From contig DATDFN010000077.1 in assembly GCA_036522615.1 (NCBI GenBank), forward strand, positions 1 through 13,783: 13,783 nucleotides of DNA, written 5' to 3'. The notes beneath the pieces were generated by a model that saw only the letters and a list, made by a program, of their open reading frames with translations, was not told where the DNA came from and searched no databases. Within the stretch, counting starts at the first letter, position 1. Every line of letters starts with the position of its first letter. Source of the stretch: JAJPJQ01 sp036522615 (GTDB taxonomy: Bacteria; Desulfobacterota; Binatia; UBA9968). Below are positions 1 through 5,613 of this stretch, one piece after another. Position numbers and translations under genes: made by a program.

Positions 1-1
1 A

Positions 2-184
2 AATTATAAAATGGATCCCGAGGACGTGCGCTTCTTCACCGTGCATTCCGAAGCCGACGAAGAGCACGGCAGCCTCGCCGAGGAGATCGCGGTGAAATAC
101 CTCACGTCGCCCGAGCTTCAAGAATTAACGCGCAAGCACACGTTCGAGAGGATGAAATTGCTCTACGACATCTGGACGGTGTGA
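2..184 (+). CDS. PqqC/TenA-like (haem-oxygenase-fold) protein, C-terminal fragment
   Basis: Only the last 60 codons are inside the window; the reading frame is open to the left edge and ends in TGA at 182-184. The visible part carries FFTVHSEADEEHG, a histidine/acid pattern (H-x3-D-x2-H) typical of the metal- or cofactor-binding helix of the PqqC/TenA/iron-dependent redox enzyme superfamily. It ends in a helix (ERMKLLYDIWTV) that resembles the KLDILW-type C-terminus of PqqC proteins. An internal ATG at 11 is in frame, but the frame continues upstream of it and no ribosome site is visible, so it is probably not the start. The superfamily is all-helical and cytoplasmic and includes oxidases and thiaminases; which reaction this one performs cannot be told from a fragment. 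A terminator follows 29 nt downstream. Confidence 0.6.
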   Translation, partial: NYKMDPEDVRFFTVHSEADEEHGSLAEEIAVKYLTSPELQELTRKHTFERMKLLYDIWTV

Positions 185-212
185 ATCGTTCCGGCGACTT
201 CTTTTCCCTCGT

Positions 213-247
213 GTAGGGGCGGTTCGCGAACCGCCCCTACGTTTTTT
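213..247 (+). terminator. Intrinsic terminator made of a perfect 28-bp GC-rich palindrome plus T6
   Basis: Positions 213-240 form a perfect inverted repeat with arms GTAGGGGCGGTTCG and CGAACCGCCCCTAC, followed directly by GTTTTTT at 241-247. This is a good rho-independent terminator for the PqqC-like gene. The T-run overlaps the TAA stop (complement of 246-248) of the convergent gene. In the minus direction the hairpin sits just past that gene's stop but lacks a T-tract. From memory, this core palindrome recurs as an extragenic repeat in many GC-rich genomes, so it may be a dispersed repeat reused as a terminator. Confidence 0.8.
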
Positions 248-1256
248 ACAGATCCCGCGTGCTCTCCGCGAACAGCTCTTCGATCTTCGGCTTGTCCTTG
301 ATCAGCCCCTGCTCGTGGGAATAGTCGATCAGCGTCGTGAGCATCTGCCGGTTCGCCTTGATGCCGTAGGCGAACGGGTCGTCGCCGACCACCTCGCGCG
401 TCATCGCGGCGTATTCCTTGCCGAAGAAAAGCCCCGACGGAATACGGTCGATTAATTTCTCCGCCGCCAGCGCCTTCGCCTTCACGAAGCCGTTGAAGAG
501 GTTGATCGCGACCCACGGGTTCTGGCGATACACCGAGCCGCGGACGATGTAGGTGTGGTTCGCGGGCAGAAAGCCGTGCGCCTGAAAGAAGCGCCGCGTT
601 TCGGCGATCTTATCGGGGAACAGCAGCTTGATCCGGCTCCAGTCGCCGCTGCCCGGGATGCGGTTCGAGCGGTCGACGAAACTCTGCGCGCGCGTCCACG
701 GACCGACGACCGCGGCCGCGTCGAGCTCGCCGGCGAGCAGCATCGAGGCGAGGCTCTTGTCGGTCGGGATGCGCTGAAACGAGATTCCGGGCGGCGGCTG
801 AAAGCCCGTCGCGCCGCCGTGGCTCAACTCCTCGGTGCGCTCCATGTACCAATGCACTTTGTACTGCGACACGCCGAAGTCGTGGTCCAGGACGCCGCGG
901 GTCCAGAGCGCCGCGGTCTGCTGGTATTCGGCGACGCCGATGCGCTTGCCGACGAGGTCGCCCGGCGCCTTGACGCCGGAATCGGCGTTGTACGCGACTT
1001 CCGTATGGAACAGTCGCCGGCTCGGAAAGACCGGGATCGCGACCATGTCGACGCCGCGCGCGCGGGCGATGATATACGAGGACAGCGACATCTCCGAGAC
1101 ATCGAACTCGAAGAACTTGAGCTGGCGATAGAAGGTCTCGCTCGGTCCCGAATGCGTCGGGATGAACTCCAATCCTTCGACCTCGACCGTGCCGTCCATC
1201 AGCGGCTCGACGCGCTCGTTGTAGGCGGATGCGAAACTCAACGTTAGCTTGGGCAT
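246..1256 (-). CDS. 4,5-dihydroxyphthalate decarboxylase-like / NMT1-type substrate-binding-fold protein
   Basis: This 336-residue protein is the usual length for the family. The N-terminus (MPKLTLSFASAYNERVEPL) begins directly with the first beta strand and has no signal peptide, so it is predicted to be cytoplasmic. Family-like segments are EVEGLEFI near residues 25-32, FDVSEMSLSSYI at 51-62, the loop DLVGKRIGVAEYQQTA at 100-115, and HTYIVRGSVYRQNPWVA at 234-250, which matches the H-T-x-V-[IV]-R...P-W-V-A block of Pht5-like 4,5-dihydroxyphthalate decarboxylases. The fold is that of type 2 periplasmic binding proteins. The missing signal peptide and absent permease genes favour an enzyme or cytoplasmic ligand binder over a transporter component. 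The true substrate is unknown. The ATG at 1256 was chosen because a promoter ends only a few nt upstream; no Shine-Dalgarno is seen. Confidence 0.8.
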   Translation of the reverse strand: MPKLTLSFASAYNERVEPLMDGTVEVEGLEFIPTHSGPSETFYRQLKFFEFDVSEMSLSSYIIARARGVDMVAIPVFPSRRLFHTEVAYNADSGVKAPGDLVGKRIGVAEYQQTAALWTRGVLDHDFGVSQYKVHWYMERTEELSHGGATGFQPPPGISFQRIPTDKSLASMLLAGELDAAAVVGPWTRAQSFVDRSNRIPGSGDWSRIKLLFPDKIAETRRFFQAHGFLPANHTYIVRGSVYRQNPWVAINLFNGFVKAKALAAEKLIDRIPSGLFFGKEYAAMTREVVGDDPFAYGIKANRQMLTTLIDYSHEQGLIKDKPKIEELFAESTRDL

Positions 1257-1262
1257 GGCTCT

Positions 1263-1292
1263 CGTCTACTATTCTCGAAGGGGCGGGGTCAA
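1263..1292 (-). promoter_or_regulatory. Sigma70-like promoter of the DHP-decarboxylase-like gene, probably leaderless
   Basis: On the minus strand, TTGACC (1292-1287) is followed after 18 nt by TAGACG (1268-1263). The ATG starts 6 nt after this -10-like hexamer and 30 nt after the -35. The -10 is poor by consensus, but the block GAATAGTAGACGA recurs at the same distance from TTGACC in front of the ligase gene at 2963. That recurrence is the main support. Confidence 0.55.
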
Positions 1293-1325
1293 GCGCGGCG
1301 CTAAATAACTCGTGACTAGTCCTGC

Positions 1326-2963
1326 TCAGCGCCCGATTTGCAGCGGCAGAATTTTTCCGCGCGGACTCGCGCGCGGCGCCTCCCGACGAATCCTGCAGGT
1401 TCCCGCGGCGCGCCACATTTCGGCCTGAAAGCGATTGCCGGGAGAGCCGTCGGCGAGCCGCCGCTGAAGCCGGACCAGCAGCCCGGTCTCGTCAACGGCG
1501 CCGACCATGGGATGGACCATCAGCGTGAGTCGGGTTTGACCGGTCTCGTCTTCCTCTTCGACGAGCTGGTAGTCGCCGGCCGCGCCGCCGAACTCGGCAG
1601 GCAGCGTGCGCTCAAGAAATTCGTACAGGTCGCCGTAGAAATAGTTCATTCCCTCGCTGGTGAATTTCTCGTAGCTCCGGATATGGCGCAGGTGGAGCGT
1701 GAGGCCGCTCTTTTCGAGCGCGCAGCCGCAGCTTCTTCTCCCGAGCTCGGCGTAGTCGCCGTTCGCCGCGTTCAACAGGAAGCGGGCGCCGGCTGAAGGG
1801 TACAGCGTGGTCAACAGCAGCGGATGGATTTCGGGGATCGCATGCCGGAGCGGCACGGGATGATTTATCAGCGCCAACCTGGTCTCGTCGACATGAACGT
1901 CGTCGTTGGCCGCGGGCGCGCCGCAGCCGTATCCGACCATGACGCCGCCGCCGAAGGCGTAGCGCGACGTCGCGGACGCGCCGGCGCGCTCGATCAGCGC
2001 GCGCTTGGCGTCGGTGAACGGCTCGCCGCTGACGATGAATTTAGCGCCCGCGAGCGACTCGCCCATGTCCCATGCCGCGCGCGCGATGCGCGCCGCGTTG
2101 CTGGCTGCGGTGGTGATGCAGCAGCGCTGCGCCGCGCGCCGCCGCTCCGCCGCCCAACGGACGATGCGGCCGACATCGGAGATATCGATGAAGCGCGGCG
2201 AGGGAAAACCGGGTCCGGCAAATTTGCCGTTCAGGACGATGAGCCAGGTCGTCAGGTAGTGATAGCAGGCGGATAGCCGGCTGTCGGCGGGAATCTTACG
2301 TGCGAACCAGCGGTCGGTGCGGATGCCCAATTTCGCATAGATGAGCAGGTTGTTCACGCCGCCGCCGCCCGGAAGAATCGCATCGTAAAAGGCGTGCGAC
2401 GCGGACCAAAGATCGTGCGCCGAAAAAAAGATTGCCGTTATATACGTGCGCGCCGCGAGACAGTCGAGCCGGATTTGCGATCGAACGGGACGGTTGCTCG
2501 TGCCGCTGCTCTCGATCGCAAAGCCGGCCGACGCATTCAGCAGCTCGAGGTCCGCGGGATAGACGCGGAACGAGCAGGCTCCCCGCACCACTTCCTTTTT
2601 CCCCTTGAGCTCGTCGTCGGTCAGATAGACTCCGGCCCGCGCCAGATTCTCCAGCGTCGCCTCGAGGCCGCGGCTCCGGACCTCGGCCCGGAGATCGCCG
2701 AGCTCGCAGCCGGCATGCCTTAGGAGCTTGAGATATGGGCTGCGGGAATGGCCGTAGATCCAATCGCGGGCCGATTCGAGAAAGCGCTTTTCCCGATCTC
2801 GGATACCGCCCTCGATCTCCGCTTCGGCCTCTGGCGCCGTGATGCGCGCGCGCAAAAACGCCGGCAGCGTACGCGCGAGCTGCGCCGCGCCCCGGATATA
2901 GTTCTTCACCTCCGATCGCGACCGCCAAAAATTCATCGATTTCTTCGGCCGAGACGACGGCAT
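1326..2963 (-). CDS. Adenylate-forming ligase, phenylacetate-CoA ligase/LuxE-like
   Basis: This 545-residue protein belongs to the ANL superfamily, whose members activate a carboxylate with ATP and pass it to CoA or another acceptor. Visible motifs are the phosphate-binding loop SSGTSNRP at 152-159; a glycine-rich GGGVMVGYGCG at 338-348, where the usual Y-x-T-E motif of PaaK would lie; GDYAEL at 402-407, containing the ribose-binding aspartate; a CGC at 412-414; and the hinge IRSYEKFTSEGMN at 428-440, with a lysine. The CGC and the 'IRSYEK...EGM' layout resemble the PaaK/F390-synthetase-like branch. The replaced Y-x-T-E region makes the acceptor and substrate uncertain. An alternative start is the ATG at 2936 (residue 10). 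I prefer 2963 because the promoter spacing then matches the neighbouring gene. No signal peptide; cytoplasmic. Confidence 0.8.
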   Translation of the reverse strand: MPSSRPKKSMNFWRSRSEVKNYIRGAAQLARTLPAFLRARITAPEAEAEIEGGIRDREKRFLESARDWIYGHSRSPYLKLLRHAGCELGDLRAEVRSRGLEATLENLARAGVYLTDDELKGKKEVVRGACSFRVYPADLELLNASAGFAIESSGTSNRPVRSQIRLDCLAARTYITAIFFSAHDLWSASHAFYDAILPGGGGVNNLLIYAKLGIRTDRWFARKIPADSRLSACYHYLTTWLIVLNGKFAGPGFPSPRFIDISDVGRIVRWAAERRRAAQRCCITTAASNAARIARAAWDMGESLAGAKFIVSGEPFTDAKRALIERAGASATSRYAFGGGVMVGYGCGAPAANDDVHVDETRLALINHPVPLRHAIPEIHPLLLTTLYPSAGARFLLNAANGDYAELGRRSCGCALEKSGLTLHLRHIRSYEKFTSEGMNYFYGDLYEFLERTLPAEFGGAAGDYQLVEEEDETGQTRLTLMVHPMVGAVDETGLLVRLQRRLADGSPGNRFQAEMWRAAGTCRIRREAPRASPRGKILPLQIGR

Positions 2964-2973
2964 GCCGTCGTCT
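2952..2973. promoter_or_regulatory. Perfect 22-bp palindrome over the ligase start codon and -10 region
   Basis: The two 11-bp arms AGACGACGGCA and TGCCGTCGTCT are perfectly complementary with no spacer. The centre lies inside the ATG (complement of 2961-2963), and the right arm overlaps the -10-like TAGACG. A protein bound here would cover the transcription start, as in a classical operator. If transcription began further upstream, an RNA hairpin would hide the start codon. No regulator gene is present in the window. Confidence 0.5.
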
Positions 2974-2998
2974 ACTATTCCCGAGCCGCCGCGGTCAA
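2969..2998 (-). promoter_or_regulatory. Sigma70-like promoter of the ligase gene, probably leaderless
   Basis: On the minus strand, TTGACC (2998-2993) is followed after 18 nt by TAGACG (2974-2969), and the ATG at 2963 begins 29 nt after the -35. The block GAATAGTAGACGA is identical to the one before the gene starting at 1256 and sits 12 nt after TTGACC in both. No Shine-Dalgarno is visible. Confidence 0.55.
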
Positions 2999-3003
2999 GC
3001 GGC

Positions 3004-3040
3004 GGTCAACGTTGACCCGAACCCCGCGATGGACTATGCG
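3004..3040 (+). promoter_or_regulatory. Promoter of the MetE-like gene with a palindromic -35 region
   Basis: TTGACC at 3012-3017 and TATGCG at 3035-3040 are spaced by 17 nt, which puts the start near 3047 and gives a leader of about 42 nt before the ATG at 3089. The -35 forms half of the perfect 14-bp palindrome GGTCAACGTTGACC (3004-3017). The unit GCGGTCAA also occurs twice as a direct repeat (2991-2998 and 3002-3009), the first copy being the -35 of the divergent ligase promoter. The two divergent promoters are therefore packed within about 70 bp and could share a regulator. Confidence 0.6.
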
Positions 3041-3088
3041 TCAAGACGGCGCGCCTCGCGCGCAAATTTCACCTGGAAAGGATTCAAA

Positions 3089-4267
3089 ATGAAACGGAGC
3101 AGCGGTCGAATCCTGACCACCTTCGTCGGCAGCCTGGCCCGGCCGGCGGATCTGATCGAAACGATGACGGCGAGGGAGAGCGGGCGGCCGTACGACAGCC
3201 AGGCCTTCGACGCGCAGATTCGCAGCGCCGTGAACGACGTCGTGCGCCGCCAGGCCGAAGCCGGCGTCGACGTCGTGAGCGACGGCGAGCAGGGGAAGCC
3301 CGGCTTCGTCACTTACATCGGCGAGCGCCTCACCGGCTTCGAACAGCGGCCCGCGCCGCCGCGCGCGGGGCCGTGGGTCGCCTCGCGCGAGATAGCGGAT
3401 TTCCCGGAGTATTATAAATGGTACGAGCGCTGGCGCGGCGAGTCGGTCGTCTCGACGAGCGGCCTTTTTTGCACCGGGCCGGTGACCTACAAAGGCCACG
3501 AGGCGCTCAAGCGCGACATCGAAAACTTCAAGGCGGCTTTGAGCGGGGTGAAAATCGAAGAAGCCTTCCTGCCTTCGACCTCGCCGGGAAATATCGAGGC
3601 GCAGCGGAAAAACGAATATTATCCCAACGACGAGGCTTACATTTACGCGATCGCGGACGCGATGCGCGAGGAGTATCTGGCGATCGTCGCGGCCGGCTTG
3701 CTGCTGCAGGTGGACGACCCGCGGCTGGTGTCGTACTACAACGCGAATCCCACGAAGTCGGTAGAGCAGAGCCGCAAGTGGGCGGACCTGCGCGTGGAAG
3801 CGCTGAATCACGCGCTGCGCGATATCCCTCCCGAGAAAATCCGCTTCCACACCTGTTACGGCATCAACATCGGTCCGCGCATTCACGATCTCGGGCTCAA
3901 AGACATCGCGGACATCATGCTGCGCGTCAAAGCCGGCGCGTATTCTTTCGAGGGCGCCAACCCGCGCCACGAGCACGAGTGGCGCGTGTGGGAGAGCATC
4001 AAGCTGCCGGAAGGAAAAATTCTCATCCCCGGCGTCATCAGCCACACGACGAATATCGTGGAGCATCCCGAGCTCGTCGCCGAGCGCCTCGTGCGCTACG
4101 CGAAGATCGTCGGGCGCGAGAACGTGATGGCGGGCAGCGACTGCGGCTTCTCGTCGCAGGCGACGGCCGAGCCGGAAATCCACCCCACGGTGGTGTGGGC
4201 GAAATTCAAGGCGATGGCCGAGGGCGCGCGCATCGCGAGCAAAGAGCTGTGGGCGGGGAAAAGCTGA
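3089..4267 (+). CDS. Cobalamin-independent methionine synthase family protein (MetE C-terminal-domain-like)
   Basis: This 392-residue protein equals a single MetE catalytic barrel without the N-terminal half of full-length MetE. The four zinc ligands can be placed: H254 and C256 in FHTCYG, E288 in YSFEGANPR, and C352 in GSDCGF, in the same order as the His-Cys-Glu-Cys set of MetE. This supports thiol-group methyl or alkyl transfer. Single-domain relatives include archaeal-type methionine synthases and epoxyalkane:CoM transferase, so the thiol acceptor is not certain. A longer frame runs from 3029, but ATG 3089 has GGAAAGG at 3075-3081 and starts at the conserved region; residues upstream look unlike the family. 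It is cytoplasmic, monocistronic and followed by a hairpin. Confidence 0.85.
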   Translation: MKRSSGRILTTFVGSLARPADLIETMTARESGRPYDSQAFDAQIRSAVNDVVRRQAEAGVDVVSDGEQGKPGFVTYIGERLTGFEQRPAPPRAGPWVASREIADFPEYYKWYERWRGESVVSTSGLFCTGPVTYKGHEALKRDIENFKAALSGVKIEEAFLPSTSPGNIEAQRKNEYYPNDEAYIYAIADAMREEYLAIVAAGLLLQVDDPRLVSYYNANPTKSVEQSRKWADLRVEALNHALRDIPPEKIRFHTCYGINIGPRIHDLGLKDIADIMLRVKAGAYSFEGANPRHEHEWRVWESIKLPEGKILIPGVISHTTNIVEHPELVAERLVRYAKIVGRENVMAGSDCGFSSQATAEPEIHPTVVWAKFKAMAEGARIASKELWAGKS

Positions 4268-4288
4268 GAACAGCGGAATCAGAAGAGC

Positions 4289-4324
4289 AGCGAGAAAGGC
4301 GGGGAGGGAGCCGCCTTTCTCGCT
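4289..4324. terminator. Strong hairpin between convergent genes, weak T-tract
   Basis: The 14-bp arms AGCGAGAAAGGCGG (4289-4302) and CCGCCTTTCTCGCT (4311-4324) pair perfectly around an 8-nt loop. No T-run follows on the plus strand, and only GCTCTTCT on the minus strand. It lies 21 nt after the MetE-like stop and 13 nt past the stop of the convergent small gene, so a bidirectional terminator or 3'-end stabiliser is likely. Confidence 0.6.
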
Positions 4325-4337
4325 GGGAAAATGGCGG

Positions 4338-4574
4338 CTACTTGCTCGGCGCGTCGGTCGACTTGCCGTCCTTGGACTTCCCGTCTTTGGACTTCGCGTC
4401 CTTGGACTTTGCGTCGGTCGACTTGGAGTCCTTGGACTTTTCCTTGGACTTGCCGTCTTTCGCATCGTCGGTTTTGCTGTCGGTCGTTTTTGTCTCTTTG
4501 GTCGGCGTATCCGCCGCGATCGCGGCGGAGGCCAAGAAGAAAGATGCAATTAAAACACTCAAGAAACGTTTCAT
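4338..4574 (-). CDS. Small secreted Lys/Ser/Asp-rich repeat protein
   Basis: This 78-residue protein starts at ATG 4574 behind a good GGAGG (complement of 4582-4586). A start 15 codons further upstream is possible but would spoil the signal peptide. Residues 1-20 (MKRFLSVLIASFFLASAAIA) are a classical Sec signal with AIA before the cleavage point. The mature 58 residues consist almost only of K, S, D, T, A, G and E, and end in five pentapeptides of the type KS[KT]D[AG] before a final PSK. No aromatic or cysteine residue remains after cleavage, so the mature chain should be disordered and very hydrophilic. The function is unknown. Similar low-complexity exported peptides are common and rarely studied. 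The opposite strand reads as SLDFA-like pentapeptides, but it lacks a start and signal. Confidence 0.75.
   Translation of the reverse strand: MKRFLSVLIASFFLASAAIAADTPTKETKTTDSKTDDAKDGKSKEKSKDSKSTDAKSKDAKSKDGKSKDGKSTDAPSK
4350..4424 (-). repeat. Five 15-bp tandem repeats encoding KS[KT]D[AG]
   Basis: Within the secreted lysine-rich gene, five consecutive 15-nt units encode KSTDA, KSKDA, KSKDG, KSKDG and KSTDA. The DNA units are variants of GTCCTTGGACTTCGC as read on the plus strand. Imperfect KSK-containing units continue upstream (KSKEKSKDS). The array keeps frame, so copy number could change by slippage without breaking the gene. Confidence 0.8.
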
Positions 4575-4710
4575 CAAATATCCTCCGTGGTTAGGGCCAG
4601 TAATTTTTTGAAAACGCACAGATGATGTTTATCGCCCTCCATGTCGACAGACTCCATCCGGGCGTTCACCGATCTTTCACATTCGACGCGCCGCCTCATA
4701 TAAAATTCAC

Positions 4711-4743
4711 GAAGCGCTCAACTAGGCGTAATAGCAGCGCTTC
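4711..4743. promoter_or_regulatory. Inverted repeat abutting the methyltransferase -35 box
   Basis: GAAGCGCT (4711-4718) and AGCGCTTC (4736-4743) are perfect complements separated by 17 bp; each contains the palindrome AGCGCT, 23 bp apart. The right arm ends one base before the -35 hexamer at 4744. The position suits an activator or repressor site. A hairpin is also possible, but no T-tract follows. Confidence 0.4.
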
Positions 4744-4772
4744 TTGACGTAGCCACGGGTGTTGCCTATTTT
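4744..4772 (+). promoter_or_regulatory. Sigma70 promoter of the methyltransferase gene, leaderless arrangement
   Basis: TTGACG (4744-4749), 17 nt and TATTTT (4767-4772) make a near-consensus promoter. Only 7 nt (TCAGCTC) separate the -10 from ATG 4780, so transcription should begin at or next to the A of the start codon. This decides the start of the gene below. Confidence 0.75.
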
Positions 4773-4779
4773 TCAGCTC

Positions 4780-5613
4780 ATGTCCGACGCCTTCAAAGAT
4801 TTCGAGCGGGCCGGCTGGGAGACCGTCGTCGACGAATACGCCGGCGCGTTCGGCGCATTGACCATGCAAGCGATCGGTCCGCTGCTGGACGCGGTCGAGG
4901 CGGGTCCGGGCGTGCGCCTGCTCGACGTCGCGAGCGGCCCCGGCTACGTCGTCGCCGCGGCCGCGCAGCGCGGCGCAATCGCGACCGGCGTCGATTTCTC
5001 CGCGCCGATGGTGGCGGAAGCGGCGCGAAGATATTCGAAAATGAATTTCCGCCGGGGCGACGCTGAGGCGCTGCCGTTCGCGGACGATAGCTTCGACGCC
5101 GTCACGATGAACTTCGGCCTGCTGCACCTGGGCGATCCCGACAAGGCGCTGGCCGAAGCATGCCGGGTGCTCCGCCCGGGCGGCCGCTTCGCGTTCACCG
5201 TCTGGGCGAAGCCGGAGGAGACGGCCGGCTTCGGCATAACGCTGGGCGCGGTCCAAACGCACGGCAACATGCGCGTGCCGCTGCCCGACGGCCCGCCGTT
5301 TTTTCGCTTCAGCGACTGGGCGGAGAGCGTGCGCTCGCTCGCCGCTGCCGGATTCACGAATGCCCGCTTGAAGAAAATTTCGCAGACCTGGAGGCTGTCC
5401 ACGGTCGACGCGCTGTTCGAGGCGATGCAAACGGCGACGGTTCGCACCGCCGGCCTGTTGAGGCATCAAACGCCTGAGGCGCTGCGCGGCATTCGCGTCA
5501 TGATGCGCAATGCCTGCGGCCTGTACCAGAGAAATGGCACGGTGGAATTGCCGATGCCGGCGATTCTCGCCGCGGCGACCAAACCCGGAGCGCCGAAGGA
5601 GATATCTCGATGA
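4780..5613 (+). CDS. Class I SAM-dependent methyltransferase (UbiE/type 11-like)
   Basis: This 277-residue protein has the standard Rossmann methyltransferase motifs: motif I VRLLDVASGPG at 45-55, the acidic residue of motif II in GVDFS at 70-74, GDAEALPFADDSFDAV at 93-108, and LRPGGRFAF at 131-139. The opening MSDAFKDFERAGWE is typical of small-molecule methyltransferases in this group. A GTG at 4759 extends the frame by seven residues, but it lies upstream of the -10 box, so ATG 4780 is taken. The C-terminal half (about 150-277) should hold the substrate pocket and shows no motif I can assign. Its stop overlaps the start of the next gene (ATGA), so the two are translationally coupled. Cytoplasmic; substrate unknown. 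Confidence 0.85.
   Translation: MSDAFKDFERAGWETVVDEYAGAFGALTMQAIGPLLDAVEAGPGVRLLDVASGPGYVVAAAAQRGAIATGVDFSAPMVAEAARRYSKMNFRRGDAEALPFADDSFDAVTMNFGLLHLGDPDKALAEACRVLRPGGRFAFTVWAKPEETAGFGITLGAVQTHGNMRVPLPDGPPFFRFSDWAESVRSLAAAGFTNARLKKISQTWRLSTVDALFEAMQTATVRTAGLLRHQTPEALRGIRVMMRNACGLYQRNGTVELPMPAILAAATKPGAPKEISR

Noticed and set aside
2969..2980. CGTCTACTATTC read on the plus strand as an ECF-type -10
   Set aside because: No AAC-type -35 at 16-17 nt upstream; the block is better explained as part of the minus-strand promoters.
4350..4424. Tandem 15-bp repeats as a possible CRISPR or iteron array
   Set aside because: Units are contiguous with no spacers, keep the reading frame and encode the peptide repeat.
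3041..4549. 502-codon open frame on the minus strand opposite the MetE-like gene
   Set aside because: Its arginine/aspartate/valine-rich composition is a typical GC-rich antisense shadow. The plus strand has the zinc ligands and a ribosome site.
3418..4611. Frame ending in SLDFA-like pentapeptides, resembling a pentapeptide-repeat protein
   Set aside because: The repeats are the complement of the KSKDA/G repeats of the minus-strand secreted peptide. The frame runs through the MetE-like gene in the wrong frame and lacks a start site.
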